Positions 8,607 through 17,532 of a DNA stretch of 44,539 nucleotides are shown here, piece after piece; the stretch's first letter is position 1, and every line of letters starts with the position of its first letter. The DNA comes from Prevotellaceae bacterium UBA1710 (GTDB lineage Bacteria > Bacteroidota > Bacteroidia > Bacteroidales > Bacteroidaceae). The notes beneath the pieces are model-generated. The model did not search any database. It was not told where the DNA came from and saw nothing but the letters and a program-made list of their open reading frames with translations. The translations under genes and the position numbers were made by a program. The stretch lies in the NCBI GenBank assembly GCA_002317355.1, contig DCJC01000030.1, positions 1-44,539 of the forward strand. The letters are read 5' to 3'.

Positions 8607-9773
8607 TTATTTTTTGATTTTTGATTCTATAAATTCAATAATTGCAGTTGCCCTTTTATCAATTCTAAGATTATTTGCTTTTTCAAAAGAACTTGCAGAC
8701 ATACTCTTACACAGCTCAACATTGGTCATTAGTTTTTTTATCGCATCTGCTATCTGATCCACATTCTGGGGGTCAACCAAAATCGAATTACTTTCATCAA
8801 GAATATCTTCATTAAATGGTAAATCAGAAGATATTATTGGCAATCCTGCAGCAACCGCCTCAACAATCGCATTAGAACATCCCTCATTTAGTGTTGGCAA
8901 ACAGAAACAATCCGACGCATAAAGATATTGAGGTATGTCATCATGTTCCAAACGCCCCTTGTGTACAATACCTTCACATGTAGGTGTCGAATTATCACCA
9001 TCAAGTGGTGCACCAATAAATATCGACTTAATTCGTGAATCATTTAATTTATCAATTGCAGCAGACAACCTTGCCGAGCCTTTCCTATGAATAAAAGCGC
9101 CTGTAAAAGATATCAAGAAATCATTAGGAAGGACGCCCAATTCTTTACGAATATCCCTTGCGTCATCTTTTACGAAAATACTAGTATCAACAGAATTCGG
9201 AAGGACAATAATGTCATGCTCTTTAGCAAGTTCATAAACAATACATTTTCTTTTGTTTTCAGAAGATACACTTATCACGCCACATACAGCATTAGCGAAC
9301 TCTGTTTTCTCCTTAGAAGAAAGAGAAGATACCAGATTTTCAAGAGCATCATCACCTTCACCACAAGCTACAAACAAAGGTTTATGATTATCTATTGCAA
9401 ATTTCTTAAGTTTATATGCAGTGTGCCAAAAATGTCCATACAAAACTTCCGGCTTTATTTTTTTCAAGACTTCATTAATTGCACTCTCATTAAATACATT
9501 TGCAATCTTATACAAGAACTTATGGCCATTTCCGAATGAAATAGAATATGGTCTATAAACTCTATATACATTATTTTTCTTCGTCTTGTATTCTGTACAT
9601 TTAGGCATCAAAGGAATTCTTCTCACAACAGAACGAGTGAGGCTTTGAGGGGCAACAACAGATATTTGTACACCTTGATCAACAAGTTCTTCTACTAATT
9701 GTTGAACAAACACAAATACTGGACGGTCATGCGATGGATAATCTTCTGCTAAAATACAAATTTTAATATTCAT
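8607..9773 (-). CDS. GT4-family glycosyltransferase
   Basis: 388-residue retaining GT-B glycosyltransferase. The N-terminal half begins KICILAEDYPSHDRPVFVF, a common start of Bacteroidetes GT4 proteins. The C-terminal half has ISFTGAFIHRKG (donor-domain start), SIFIGAPLDGD and the EX7E region NEGCSNAIVEAVAAGLPIIS. I chose the Met at 9773 because family N-termini start right at the first beta strand; an in-frame ATG at 9788 would add five residues. The 3' end of the polymerase remnant at 9785 touches this start, as if the older polymerase gene had been translationally coupled to it. Confidence 0.9.
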   Translation of the reverse strand: MNIKICILAEDYPSHDRPVFVFVQQLVEELVDQGVQISVVAPQSLTRSVVRRIPLMPKCTEYKTKKNNVYRVYRPYSISFGNGHKFLYKIANVFNESAINEVLKKIKPEVLYGHFWHTAYKLKKFAIDNHKPLFVACGEGDDALENLVSSLSSKEKTEFANAVCGVISVSSENKRKCIVYELAKEHDIIVLPNSVDTSIFVKDDARDIRKELGVLPNDFLISFTGAFIHRKGSARLSAAIDKLNDSRIKSIFIGAPLDGDNSTPTCEGIVHKGRLEHDDIPQYLYASDCFCLPTLNEGCSNAIVEAVAAGLPIISSDLPFNEDILDESNSILVDPQNVDQIADAIKKLMTNVELCKSMSASSFEKANNLRIDKRATAIIEFIESKIKK

Positions 9774-9784
9774 ACCAAATATCA

Positions 9785-9905
9785 TCAACTATTTAAAGTC
9801 TCCAAAGTCCTTGGATTATTCCTTCTTTCAATCAAACAAATAATTGCCGTCCAGAATATCCAAACATGTACATCTCCTGTAACTATTGATAAATTATGAT
9901 AAAGT
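9785..9905 (-). pseudogene. Remnant 3' end of a second Wzy polymerase gene
   Basis: Read on the minus strand this stretch encodes HNLSIVTGDVHVWIFW and a following TAIICLIER, then a distinct tail ending at TGA (9787-9785). The intact neighbouring polymerase ends with nearly the same peptide (10043-10108 against 9833-9898 here). Over these 66 bases about 54 are identical, while 21 of 22 residues match, so nearly all differences are silent. Upstream of 9898 an in-frame stop appears and similarity fades, so the rest of the gene is gone. I read it as the leftover of a diverged wzy allele replaced by the present gene. Confidence 0.75.
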
Positions 9906-9985
9906 CATATGCCGTTGTACAAAGAGAAAAGAACAATTGATTGACAATCAAATCCAATAAGTAAAAACATTGAGAACATCATTTA

Positions 9986-11209
9986 TTACCTTCTTTTCAA
10001 AGATAACAATGATGTCTGTGAATTTATCGCATCACGTTCTATCAAACATATAATTGCGGCCCAGAAAATCCACACATGCACATCACCTGTGACAATAGAC
10101 AGATTATGAGCTAACGAACAAATAAAGAAAGAGAACCATGCTAGAATCACCAATAAAAGAGCAAAATTCTCTCTCACATTAATATGAATGAGTTCTCTTA
10201 CACAGATTTTAAATTGTTCAAAAATTATATACAACACAAACAATCCACCTATATATCCTCCATAAATAAATGCATTTAAAAATAAATTATGAGGCATTCC
10301 TACTTTATTTCCACAATCAAAAATTCCTCCCCAAGGATTATCAAAAATGTAATCTATACAACGTGAGTACAAATCTGAACGAGTTGACATATCTCCACCT
10401 AAAGCATATCGGGAGCCACTTTCCTCAACAAATTCTGAACCATAAATCCAGAAAACCGAAAGCGCAATTATAGTAAATATGAAGAATAAAGTTTTTGCAA
10501 CAAAGCCCATCCTATTACTTAACAACTGATACATGATAAATATTGATGCTACAATACCAGTTGCAAATCCTGTACGCTGCTGAACAAAGAACAAACCAAC
10601 CATAACAATTGACCAAAGCAAAAAATTCAGGAATCGGAACATGACATTACGATTATACCATACAAATATACATGCAAGAGGAAGGAAATAACCATTCATG
10701 ACATCACCCACAATACCTGGAACGGTATAACCTTCAAGCGACTCATGAAAATCCTGAAATTCTGATAAATTCTCACTTCCTTCGAAATGAAAAACTTGAA
10801 CGACATCATTAGCCCATGGCATATACAAATACTGTCCAATTGTTACAATTGCATCAAATACCCCTACTGCTGCAAATGCATAAAAAATCAACGCCTCAGC
10901 TTTATATTTTCCAACTATGACTTTAGTACTCTGATATGCTACATATGCAGTCATATAGAAACCAATCAATTGTCTGGAGTATTGACTAAAATATCCAGTA
11001 AGAGCAGATGACATTCCATAAAAAATAATAAAAATCAAATATAGTCCCCAATATTTGTCTAATTTTATCATGCCTATTCTATAACATGCAATGAACATAA
11101 CAATTGTCATAAGTTGTCTAGGAGTAACTACTCCTCCTATGTAGAAACTTCCATAAAGCAACTGACATGTCAAGAATAGTACATATAAAACCTTAAAAAA
11201 CATAAACAA
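9986..11209 (-). CDS. O-antigen/exopolysaccharide polymerase (Wzy-like)
   Basis: 407-residue integral membrane protein with about ten to eleven hydrophobic helices over its length and a larger periplasmic loop (about residues 130-165 and 265-300). The segment MPHNLFLNAFIYGGYIGG matches the HNxxL region of Wzy/WaaL-type polymerases and ligases. It would join lipid-linked repeat units on the periplasmic side after Wzx flips them. The gene lies 2 bases after wzx and is followed by 197 bases holding a remnant of another polymerase gene. Polymerases diverge fast, so a ligase cannot be excluded, but the wzx-wzy pairing favours a polymerase. Confidence 0.85.
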   Translation of the reverse strand: MFMFFKVLYVLFLTCQLLYGSFYIGGVVTPRQLMTIVMFIACYRIGMIKLDKYWGLYLIFIIFYGMSSALTGYFSQYSRQLIGFYMTAYVAYQSTKVIVGKYKAEALIFYAFAAVGVFDAIVTIGQYLYMPWANDVVQVFHFEGSENLSEFQDFHESLEGYTVPGIVGDVMNGYFLPLACIFVWYNRNVMFRFLNFLLWSIVMVGLFFVQQRTGFATGIVASIFIMYQLLSNRMGFVAKTLFFIFTIIALSVFWIYGSEFVEESGSRYALGGDMSTRSDLYSRCIDYIFDNPWGGIFDCGNKVGMPHNLFLNAFIYGGYIGGLFVLYIIFEQFKICVRELIHINVRENFALLLVILAWFSFFICSLAHNLSIVTGDVHVWIFWAAIICLIERDAINSQTSLLSLKRR

Positions 11210-11211
11210 AA

Positions 11212-12663
11212 TTAGTTCTTACGCAATGTAGATAATGCCCCACTAACTACACCTCCTGGACCAACGCCAAAAAGTGCATATGCAACAATAAACAATATAA
11301 TTGAAATAACACAACTAATTACTACACCAACTAAAAAAATCCATCCTGTATTAAAATTCATAAAACTACAAACAAAGAACGTAAAAAGAATATTAACAAG
11401 ACAAACAAATGTTGATATATAGAAATGCAATAGTTTTAATTCTGTCTTATTATACAAAACATGTATTAAATATGGAAATACCAATAAAACCGCCACAAAA
11501 ATTGCCATACCTGCACCATAAAGCCCCCACATGTAAGTAAAAGGATACAATAGGACTATCATTACTGCAATTTTAATCAAATAAAACTTGAATTCACTTT
11601 TTGTGAAACCATAAGCACGAATCAATGGATTAAAGGAAAATAATAATGTTTGCATTAGATACGCAATAAAAATCGCCTTAAATGGTTTTGACATTTCCAG
11701 CCACGATTCTCCTAAAATAATTGTGATAATTGATTCTGAATATAGCAAGATTACCACAGCCAAGAGTGAAAGAACAAGAAGTACGATATCAATTATTTTA
11801 TTTACAACAGAATTAAGATGATTTGCATCACCGTTTATCTTAGAATACAAAGGAAAAGCGACATTGTTAATAACACCTTCTACAAAAGTTCGTGGATATT
11901 GTGATAATTGCTGAGCTCGGTTATAATAGCCTAACTGTATGGTTCCCAACAGGTTTCCAACAATTGCAACATCCAGATTACCTGCAAGCCATTGGGTCAC
12001 ATTCTTCAACTGTAACCAACCGCCAAAAGCATACAGTTCCTTGAACTGAACTTTATCAATGTGGAACTTAATCTTTGCCGGAAGTAGCATGAATGAATAT
12101 ACAGTTCGTATAAGATATTCAGACAAAAGAGCTATTATGAGAGCCCAATATGTATGAAAAAAATAGACACAAACAATTACGAGAATAAAACTGATAAGTT
12201 TAGGCAACACAAACAAAAGGAAATACTTCTTGAGTTTTATTTCCTTCTGCAATACAATCACCGCAGGATTGATTGCTGCACTTAGAACTACGCTCAAAAG
12301 TATCACTATAGAAGGCCAAATTGCTTCTGGACTATGGTAATAGTAAATACAGATTGGAGCTGTAACAATCCACAATATCAAAGTCGCAATTACTGATACT
12401 AACAAGTTTGCAGACCATGCAGTATTAAGGTATCCACTTATATCTCCCTTTTTCTGAATCAGAGCAGGACCAAGTCCCATAGAAAATGCAATACGTCCTA
12501 AGCCAGAAAAGAATAACGCAATTGCATAAATTCCGAAATCAACAGGAGTCAAAATTCTACTAGTGATAGACAACTGGATTATACCTATCAAAGCAAAGAT
12601 AATATTTTCGCTTAGAGTCCAAAAGGTTCCGGATAGAAATGTTTTTTTTATGCTATCAGCCAT
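11212..12663 (-). CDS. Wzx-type polysaccharide flippase
   Basis: 483-residue membrane protein of the MOP exporter superfamily (Polysacc_synt_3/WzxC type), with about 14 hydrophobic helices. The N-terminus (SGTFWTLSENIIFALIG, then SRILTPVDFGIYAIALFFSG) is characteristic, as are QKKGDISGYLNTAW and IQLGYYNRAQQLSQYPRTF in the first half. It should move the undecaprenyl-linked repeat unit across the inner membrane. It is packed between the FrhB-like gene (2 bases upstream) and wzy (2 bases downstream). Confidence 0.93.
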   Translation of the reverse strand: MADSIKKTFLSGTFWTLSENIIFALIGIIQLSITSRILTPVDFGIYAIALFFSGLGRIAFSMGLGPALIQKKGDISGYLNTAWSANLLVSVIATLILWIVTAPICIYYYHSPEAIWPSIVILLSVVLSAAINPAVIVLQKEIKLKKYFLLFVLPKLISFILVIVCVYFFHTYWALIIALLSEYLIRTVYSFMLLPAKIKFHIDKVQFKELYAFGGWLQLKNVTQWLAGNLDVAIVGNLLGTIQLGYYNRAQQLSQYPRTFVEGVINNVAFPLYSKINGDANHLNSVVNKIIDIVLLVLSLLAVVILLYSESIITIILGESWLEMSKPFKAIFIAYLMQTLLFSFNPLIRAYGFTKSEFKFYLIKIAVMIVLLYPFTYMWGLYGAGMAIFVAVLLVFPYLIHVLYNKTELKLLHFYISTFVCLVNILFTFFVCSFMNFNTGWIFLVGVVISCVISIILFIVAYALFGVGPGGVVSGALSTLRKN

Positions 12664-12665
12664 AA

Positions 12666-13853
12666 TTATCTCAAATGTTTAATTGTTTCTGCTACAAAAG
12701 ATTTCACCTTTTGCTTTTGCATAACAAATAAATTTATAAATTTCACAGACCAATGCTGACAAGCAAATGACAATCCTTTATATTGAAAGATAGTAGAAAA
12801 TGCGCCTCTATTCCAACGCACGTAGGTGGGGCGAAAAAAAGCCGTATTATAATGAACGGCATTGTGTTCTGATATAGAGTACAGATTCATTGATTTTCTT
12901 GCCAAATCAATAAGATCCGTTCCTTTATCTGTGTGCGAACTAACTTGCGAACTTCCCCAATGATTGTATTGTTTCATTCCCTGATGAGCTAAGTGATAGT
13001 CACCAATTGTAAGATCTGCAGGCATGCCATATTCTTTATCATACACTTTAAAGCGACAAGATGCGCACGAAGGTCTTTTGAGTTGCTGAAATGCTGTGCC
13101 ATAGTCAGATTCAACGAACTGCTTCATATACACACTACCATCAGAAAATTGTGCATGAACATAATAAGGTTTCCATGCGTCTTTTTTATATCGAACGGAG
13201 AAATCTGTAATTACATTGTCTTTATGCTTTAAAGAAATCTGCTCTATAAATGCCCTATGAACTCCCAATGAAGTTGGTCCATGACAAATCAAATCGACTG
13301 TAAACAGATTTTCTGTGAGTTTTCCTATATAATGATATAGAGCCGCTACTTCACATGGTAAACCAATGAACAATACATTCTGCCCATCTTGCAAGTCTTT
13401 CTTGACTTCTTTATAGATGTCGTATTTTCGTGATTGAGCATATTTAGAACCTCTAGTTGCTAGTAATTGCTCTACGGTCACACAACGAGTATATGCGATA
13501 TCCTTACATCCGTCAGAATAACGTACACCATATACAATACCACCTTCTTCTATAAAAGCACAAGACAGAGAGAATGCGAAACCACCAGAAGCACAATCTT
13601 TGATAATAGAATCATCCTGACTATATCCTCCATAACTGTCTATTATTTTTTTGGGTGAACCGATTGATGATTTAAGAGGGCACACTTTCTGACATAACCC
13701 ACAATTCACACACTCTTTGTTGTCTGTAATTGATGGATAGAAGAAACCCTCGCCATCAGGTTGCATCTTGATGAGTTCTTTAGAACATGCCTGAACACAA
13801 GCTTCACATCCACAACAATTCCGTGGATTACTAAATAGATCCGTAGTCCTCAT
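12666..13853 (-). CDS. 4Fe-4S FrhB-like (coenzyme F420 hydrogenase beta family) protein
   Basis: 395-residue cytoplasmic protein with two 4Fe-4S sites at the N-terminus (C13/C16/C19/C23 and C48/C51/C54/C58), then FrhB N- and C-terminal domains. GSKYAQSRKYDIY, VLFIGLPCEVAALY and a further Cys cluster CASCRFKVYDKEYGMPADLTIG are visible. Family members elsewhere bind flavin and F420, but Bacteroidetes do not make F420, so the partner must differ. In polysaccharide clusters these proteins often sit beside a pyruvyl transferase-like gene, as here (start directly abuts that gene's stop, 13853/13854). A redox step on a sugar or its pyruvyl group is possible; the actual reaction is unknown. Confidence 0.88.
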   Translation of the reverse strand: MRTTDLFSNPRNCCGCEACVQACSKELIKMQPDGEGFFYPSITDNKECVNCGLCQKVCPLKSSIGSPKKIIDSYGGYSQDDSIIKDCASGGFAFSLSCAFIEEGGIVYGVRYSDGCKDIAYTRCVTVEQLLATRGSKYAQSRKYDIYKEVKKDLQDGQNVLFIGLPCEVAALYHYIGKLTENLFTVDLICHGPTSLGVHRAFIEQISLKHKDNVITDFSVRYKKDAWKPYYVHAQFSDGSVYMKQFVESDYGTAFQQLKRPSCASCRFKVYDKEYGMPADLTIGDYHLAHQGMKQYNHWGSSQVSSHTDKGTDLIDLARKSMNLYSISEHNAVHYNTAFFRPTYVRWNRGAFSTIFQYKGLSFACQHWSVKFINLFVMQKQKVKSFVAETIKHLR

Positions 13854-15020
13854 CTAATTAAATGTTAATGCGCATTTGAGATATGACAAACCTTCTTCCC
13901 TTTTCTGAGCAACCTTTTCACTAACTGATTTGTAATCAACCGGAACTTCTGTATACGAATCCCAATCGCGTTTTTCATCAACGATTAGGCGTTCCTTTAC
14001 CCCCCACATATCAATAATATTATCGATACGAGAGTTTCTTGATTTCTCAGTTCCTGACTTATGACGATAGAATACATAAAATTGCTTCTCATGTATAACA
14101 GAAAAAGCAAGCCCATGAAAAGAATCTGTAAAGAAACATACAGAACCTCTAATCCAATTTATAAAATCGACAGGTCCAGCCCCCATAATATTCAAATCAG
14201 GAAAAGTCATATCAATCTCAGATACACTCTCATTACTCATCAAAGCGACAAGCTTTAGTCCATGTTTCTGCGCATATCGCTTTGCACACATCTTTTGAGT
14301 GACATCATTACCTATGAGATAGCATAAAACATATTTTTCATCAAGCATTTGCTTTGTTGGTATTCTTTCTTCCCATTCTTGTTTGCTCAACAAATAAGTA
14401 GGATCGCAAAGGACCTCAACTTTTATATCTTTTCCACAAACATCTTGAATTAATTTCTTTCCCTGCTCTTCACGTGTAGAAAGAAAATCAAAGCTACGCC
14501 ACATTTCGGCAGAACTTTTATAGCAATACTTTGGATATGAGGTAACCCCACAACTTGTTGCGTATGATATTTTTCTAACCCCTTCTGGCACAAAACGCAT
14601 AGAAATAAAACCGCCAAATGCAACACCAGCAGGCCACATTTGATCACTTCCAATCAATACAGCATCAAATGACTGAGCTACTTGTACAAGTTCGTTAAAA
14701 CCGACACACAAATGAGTATTTTTGAGATATTGATCTTTAAATTCCTTTGACGCAAGTTTTCTAAGTCGATGATTTTCAGCATGCTCCACATCAAGATTTT
14801 TGTATCGATCCTCACGACTTGGTTTACGGAAGTTATTTATAAACCATGGAATCATTCCCCAATAAAATTTCAAGTTACGTTGCCCATTCGCATTATAAAG
14901 CAATATCTCCGTATCGCACCCTATTGCCTCAACAACCTGTTGCGTCGCATATGATTGCAACTGAGCACCATAATTTGTGTGTTCTGGAACTAAAATAAGT
15001 CCGACCTTTCGTTTATTCAT
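13854..15020 (-). CDS. Polysaccharide pyruvyl transferase family protein
   Basis: 388-residue protein of the WcaK/CsaB family. N-terminal landmarks are VGLILVPEHTNYGAQLQSYA and AVLIGSDQMWPAG; the C-terminal half has CFFTDSFHGLAFSVI, where the family binds the donor. Characterised members transfer pyruvate from phosphoenolpyruvate to a sugar as a ketal. The Bacteroidetes subgroup found next to FrhB-like proteins has not, to my knowledge, been assayed. It is the first gene of the minus-strand cluster; the 935 bases before it hold no convincing TAnnTTTG promoter but do hold two repeat arrays. Confidence 0.88.
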   Translation of the reverse strand: MNKRKVGLILVPEHTNYGAQLQSYATQQVVEAIGCDTEILLYNANGQRNLKFYWGMIPWFINNFRKPSREDRYKNLDVEHAENHRLRKLASKEFKDQYLKNTHLCVGFNELVQVAQSFDAVLIGSDQMWPAGVAFGGFISMRFVPEGVRKISYATSCGVTSYPKYCYKSSAEMWRSFDFLSTREEQGKKLIQDVCGKDIKVEVLCDPTYLLSKQEWEERIPTKQMLDEKYVLCYLIGNDVTQKMCAKRYAQKHGLKLVALMSNESVSEIDMTFPDLNIMGAGPVDFINWIRGSVCFFTDSFHGLAFSVIHEKQFYVFYRHKSGTEKSRNSRIDNIIDMWGVKERLIVDEKRDWDSYTEVPVDYKSVSEKVAQKREEGLSYLKCALTFN

Positions 15021-15384
15021 AATTTATATATCCTATCGATAATATGCTACTATTTATTTTGTGATTCTAAAAGAATAACTTGATACGATTTATGGTGTAA
15101 ACCTTTTCTGGTAACAGTCTCATCTTTTGGGATGTTTTCGTTCTACTCATCAATCAAGATGCAGGTATCACAGACAAATACTCCGATATTATCAACATCA
15201 AACTTCCTTCTTCATGAAACAAATACCTCTCAAAAATCTGAAGTTAAATCGTACCAATTTACTTTTTCATCATCACTTAGTATCTGCACTCCCCAATACT
15301 AAAATTATTTTTCTTGCATTTTTACTATCACCCGTCATACTAATTGAGTATCAAGAAGTTAAGTGTGATAGAATAACATTTTTG

Positions 15385-15482
15385 CTGTCACCTTCCTGTC
15401 ACACAGGTGACAGAAGGGTGACGGAAGAAAAAGTTACTGTCACACCTAACACGTGATTATCAGCAAGTGTGACAGGTGACGG
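15385..15482. repeat. 11-bp-period GTCAC/GTGAC inverted array
   Basis: Two forward units start CTGTCAC at 15385 and 15396; two inverted units start GTGAC at 15407 and 15418. All four are in 11-base register and together form a 44-bp dyad. Further copies follow: CTGTCAC at 15437 and GTGACAG/GTGACGG at 15469 and 15476, again an inverted pair. It lies 365-460 bases upstream of the polysaccharide cluster's first start codon and could be a regulator-binding region. Confidence 0.75.
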
Positions 15483-15610
15483 TAAAATCGCGATTTTTTT
15501 TTGCAGAAGTCATCAGAAACTAAGTTAAAAATCTGCAGTCACCACTTTTTCATTTGCGAATCCCCACTTTAAGGGAGGTAAGCAGGAAACCATCTTTACA
15601 TCGAAACAGC

Positions 15611-15681
15611 TCCAATCCAGTTCCAATTCAAGTCCAATCTAAGTCCAATTCACGGCCAATACCGAATTGGATATACATTGG
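15611..15681. repeat. 11-bp-period CCAAT/ATTGG array
   Basis: Five units containing (T/G)CCAAT begin at 15611, 15622, 15633, 15644 and 15655, exactly 11 bases apart. Two units of the opposite orientation, ATTGG, follow at 15666 and 15677, again 11 apart. Unit consensus is roughly TCCAATYYAAG. The same layout, with different unit sequences, occurs at 22821-22906 and 29211-29356. Confidence 0.8.
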
Positions 15682-15955
15682 TACTGGATTCACCTTACCT
15701 TCTGCAACTCTTCCCTAAGTGCAGGACGATTTCTATATTTCGTGAGGTGATAGTTTATCACTTTCTCTGCCATTGCCTTTCCTGCTGGACAGGTTTTCTT
15801 CAGACGAGAGAGACGACCTGCAAGATTCTGATTCCTTACGAGTTGTATTAAAGCAAAATTCACCGCATAGTTCTTTCTCATGAGAAATAATAGGTTTTCG
15901 AGTTGCCATTGGGGTTATCATTATTCTACTGGAACCTGTGGAGGATCGAACTGGA

Positions 15956-17530
15956 TCACTTAACCCATTTTTCTATCTTGCAGATATGCTGTTTTAAATC
16001 CCTATCATAAGTAATGCCGACAAGAAGAATATCACCAGTGTACTCTGCTATCTTTGAAGGATAATTCCGTTGTTTAATCTGTGAGAGTGCCGTATCAACA
16101 GAATGGTTATATTTCAGTTCGATGACAAGAGCAGGTCTTTCCACATTCCTTCGTGGAATCATAACAAGATCTGCATATCCCTTTCCTGTAGCCATTTCCC
16201 TATGAATGATATACTCGTTTTTTGCCCAGATGTATGCGATCGACAAGACGCATGCCAAGGAGTTTTCATCGTTATAGGCAAGAATGCTTGTATTATCATC
16301 ATGAGCGAGTTCTATACCTGCAGCTACAGCTTTCTCATTTCCTGCTACTGTGGCATCAAGGAGGTCACGTGAGTCGCGGATTGCCTTAGCAAGTTGAGTC
16401 CAACTGGTGTCTTCTACTGCATTTGAGAATTCATCGGCAACTTCCTTATTAGGTATATAACATCTTTCTACACTTTCATCATAAGCCAAGTAACCAAGAT
16501 GAATAAGGACCGTAAGGACATCATCCTTGCTTGTCACAGTACGCATATCATTCTGGAACTTTGTAGTATTGACCCCCACCTTTTCGCCTGTCAACATTTT
16601 GATGATGGTATCCTTGAGTCCATCGAAATTCATCTGTATGTATGTCCTCACAGAATCATAAGCGCCTGTTGTTGCCCAATAACTCTTGCATTTTCTACGC
16701 CTAATGGCCTCCATAACAGAGTATGGATTATAGACTGACTGAACATCACCAATAATGTAACCATCATACCATTGCTTTAACTTGTGAATATCTACACTAT
16801 GCCTTTGAGCTAAAATCTCAACCTCACTCTCTACGAATCCAAAAAATGAAGCAAGATTGGCAGGATCAACCATTGAGTATTCCCCAAAATTATTTAGCGC
16901 AGACTGAGTGTTGTATTTCTTGATTGGAAGAATACCGGTGACATAAACTCCAGCAAATACTGATGCAGAACCAGATTCTTTGAACAGACGCCTAAGCAAA
17001 TCAATATATTTACTTGTAACAGTAGCATCCTGTCCCAACTCTCTCAAAATGGAATCCCATTCATCAATGATAAAAATAAAGCGTTCCTGACAGGATTCCT
17101 TTATTCTATACAGGAAATCCATCAGATCATCACCTTCCTTTGTTGGGACATTTGGGTAAGCGGACTTAAGGTCTTCTATTATACTATATTGGATATGATC
17201 AACAATCGCTTCATCACTGTATCTTGTAGTGAAGTCTGTGATATCCAAATATATTGTTGGGTACTTATTGAGATACTTCTCGAATGAAGGATCTTTTTCT
17301 GCCACCAATCCCTTAAACAACTCACGGGAATCGCATGATTTGTCATAATATGCACATAGCATCTTTGCAGCCATCGATTTTCCAAAGCGACGACAGCGTG
17401 TTACACAACTGTATCTTCGCTCAGAATTCAATGTCTCATTAATGGCAGGAATCAGTCCGGACTTATCAATAAACTCATGGCTTACGATGTCCTGAAAGTC
17501 ACTATTTCCTTTGTTGATGTATGTACCCAT
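15956..17530 (-). CDS. AAA-ATPase-like / PD-(D/E)XK nuclease fusion protein
   Basis: 524-residue cytoplasmic protein of the AAA-ATPase_like plus DUF1703 family, very common in Bacteroidetes. The ATPase N-terminus has CRRFGKS near residue 47 as the P-loop-like motif and a Walker B FIFIIDEWDS near 155; FAGVYVTGILPIKKYNTQSALNNF follows in two parts. The C-terminal nuclease-like domain has GKGYADLVMIP and ALVIELKYN (the Asp and ExK residues, near 455-470). The role of the family is unknown; defence or genome-conflict functions have been proposed on grounds of architecture. It starts 2 bases after the 391-residue gene ends, so the two are translated together. It is the last gene of the operon that begins at 22275. 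Confidence 0.9.
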   Translation of the reverse strand: MGTYINKGNSDFQDIVSHEFIDKSGLIPAINETLNSERRYSCVTRCRRFGKSMAAKMLCAYYDKSCDSRELFKGLVAEKDPSFEKYLNKYPTIYLDITDFTTRYSDEAIVDHIQYSIIEDLKSAYPNVPTKEGDDLMDFLYRIKESCQERFIFIIDEWDSILRELGQDATVTSKYIDLLRRLFKESGSASVFAGVYVTGILPIKKYNTQSALNNFGEYSMVDPANLASFFGFVESEVEILAQRHSVDIHKLKQWYDGYIIGDVQSVYNPYSVMEAIRRRKCKSYWATTGAYDSVRTYIQMNFDGLKDTIIKMLTGEKVGVNTTKFQNDMRTVTSKDDVLTVLIHLGYLAYDESVERCYIPNKEVADEFSNAVEDTSWTQLAKAIRDSRDLLDATVAGNEKAVAAGIELAHDDNTSILAYNDENSLACVLSIAYIWAKNEYIIHREMATGKGYADLVMIPRRNVERPALVIELKYNHSVDTALSQIKQRNYPSKIAEYTGDILLVGITYDRDLKQHICKIEKWVK

Positions 17531-17532
17531 TG

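Larger units (their letters stand above)
15021..15955. other. 935-base intergenic region with two 11-bp-period repeat arrays
   Basis: No convincing gene was found. The stretch holds a GTGAC/GTCAC array with further half-sites (15385-15482), a CCAAT/ATTGG array (15611-15681) and a C-rich/G-rich imperfect palindrome near 15562-15580 (CCACTTTAAGGGAGG). A 63-codon open frame on the minus strand (15690-15881) has no recognisable family. The region separates the polysaccharide cluster from the sugar-nucleotide operon, both on the minus strand, so it should hold the end of one transcript and the start of the other. Confidence 0.7.

Noticed and set aside
15200..15700. CRISPR array
   Set aside because: The repeats are 11 bases, degenerate and without spacers of constant length; no cas genes are near.
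15690..15881. 63-codon minus-strand open frame in the region between the two minus-strand operons
   Set aside because: No recognisable family, no promoter or clear ribosome-binding site, and its stop lies at the edge of an 11-bp array. It could be a decayed gene fragment, but I cannot support it as a gene.
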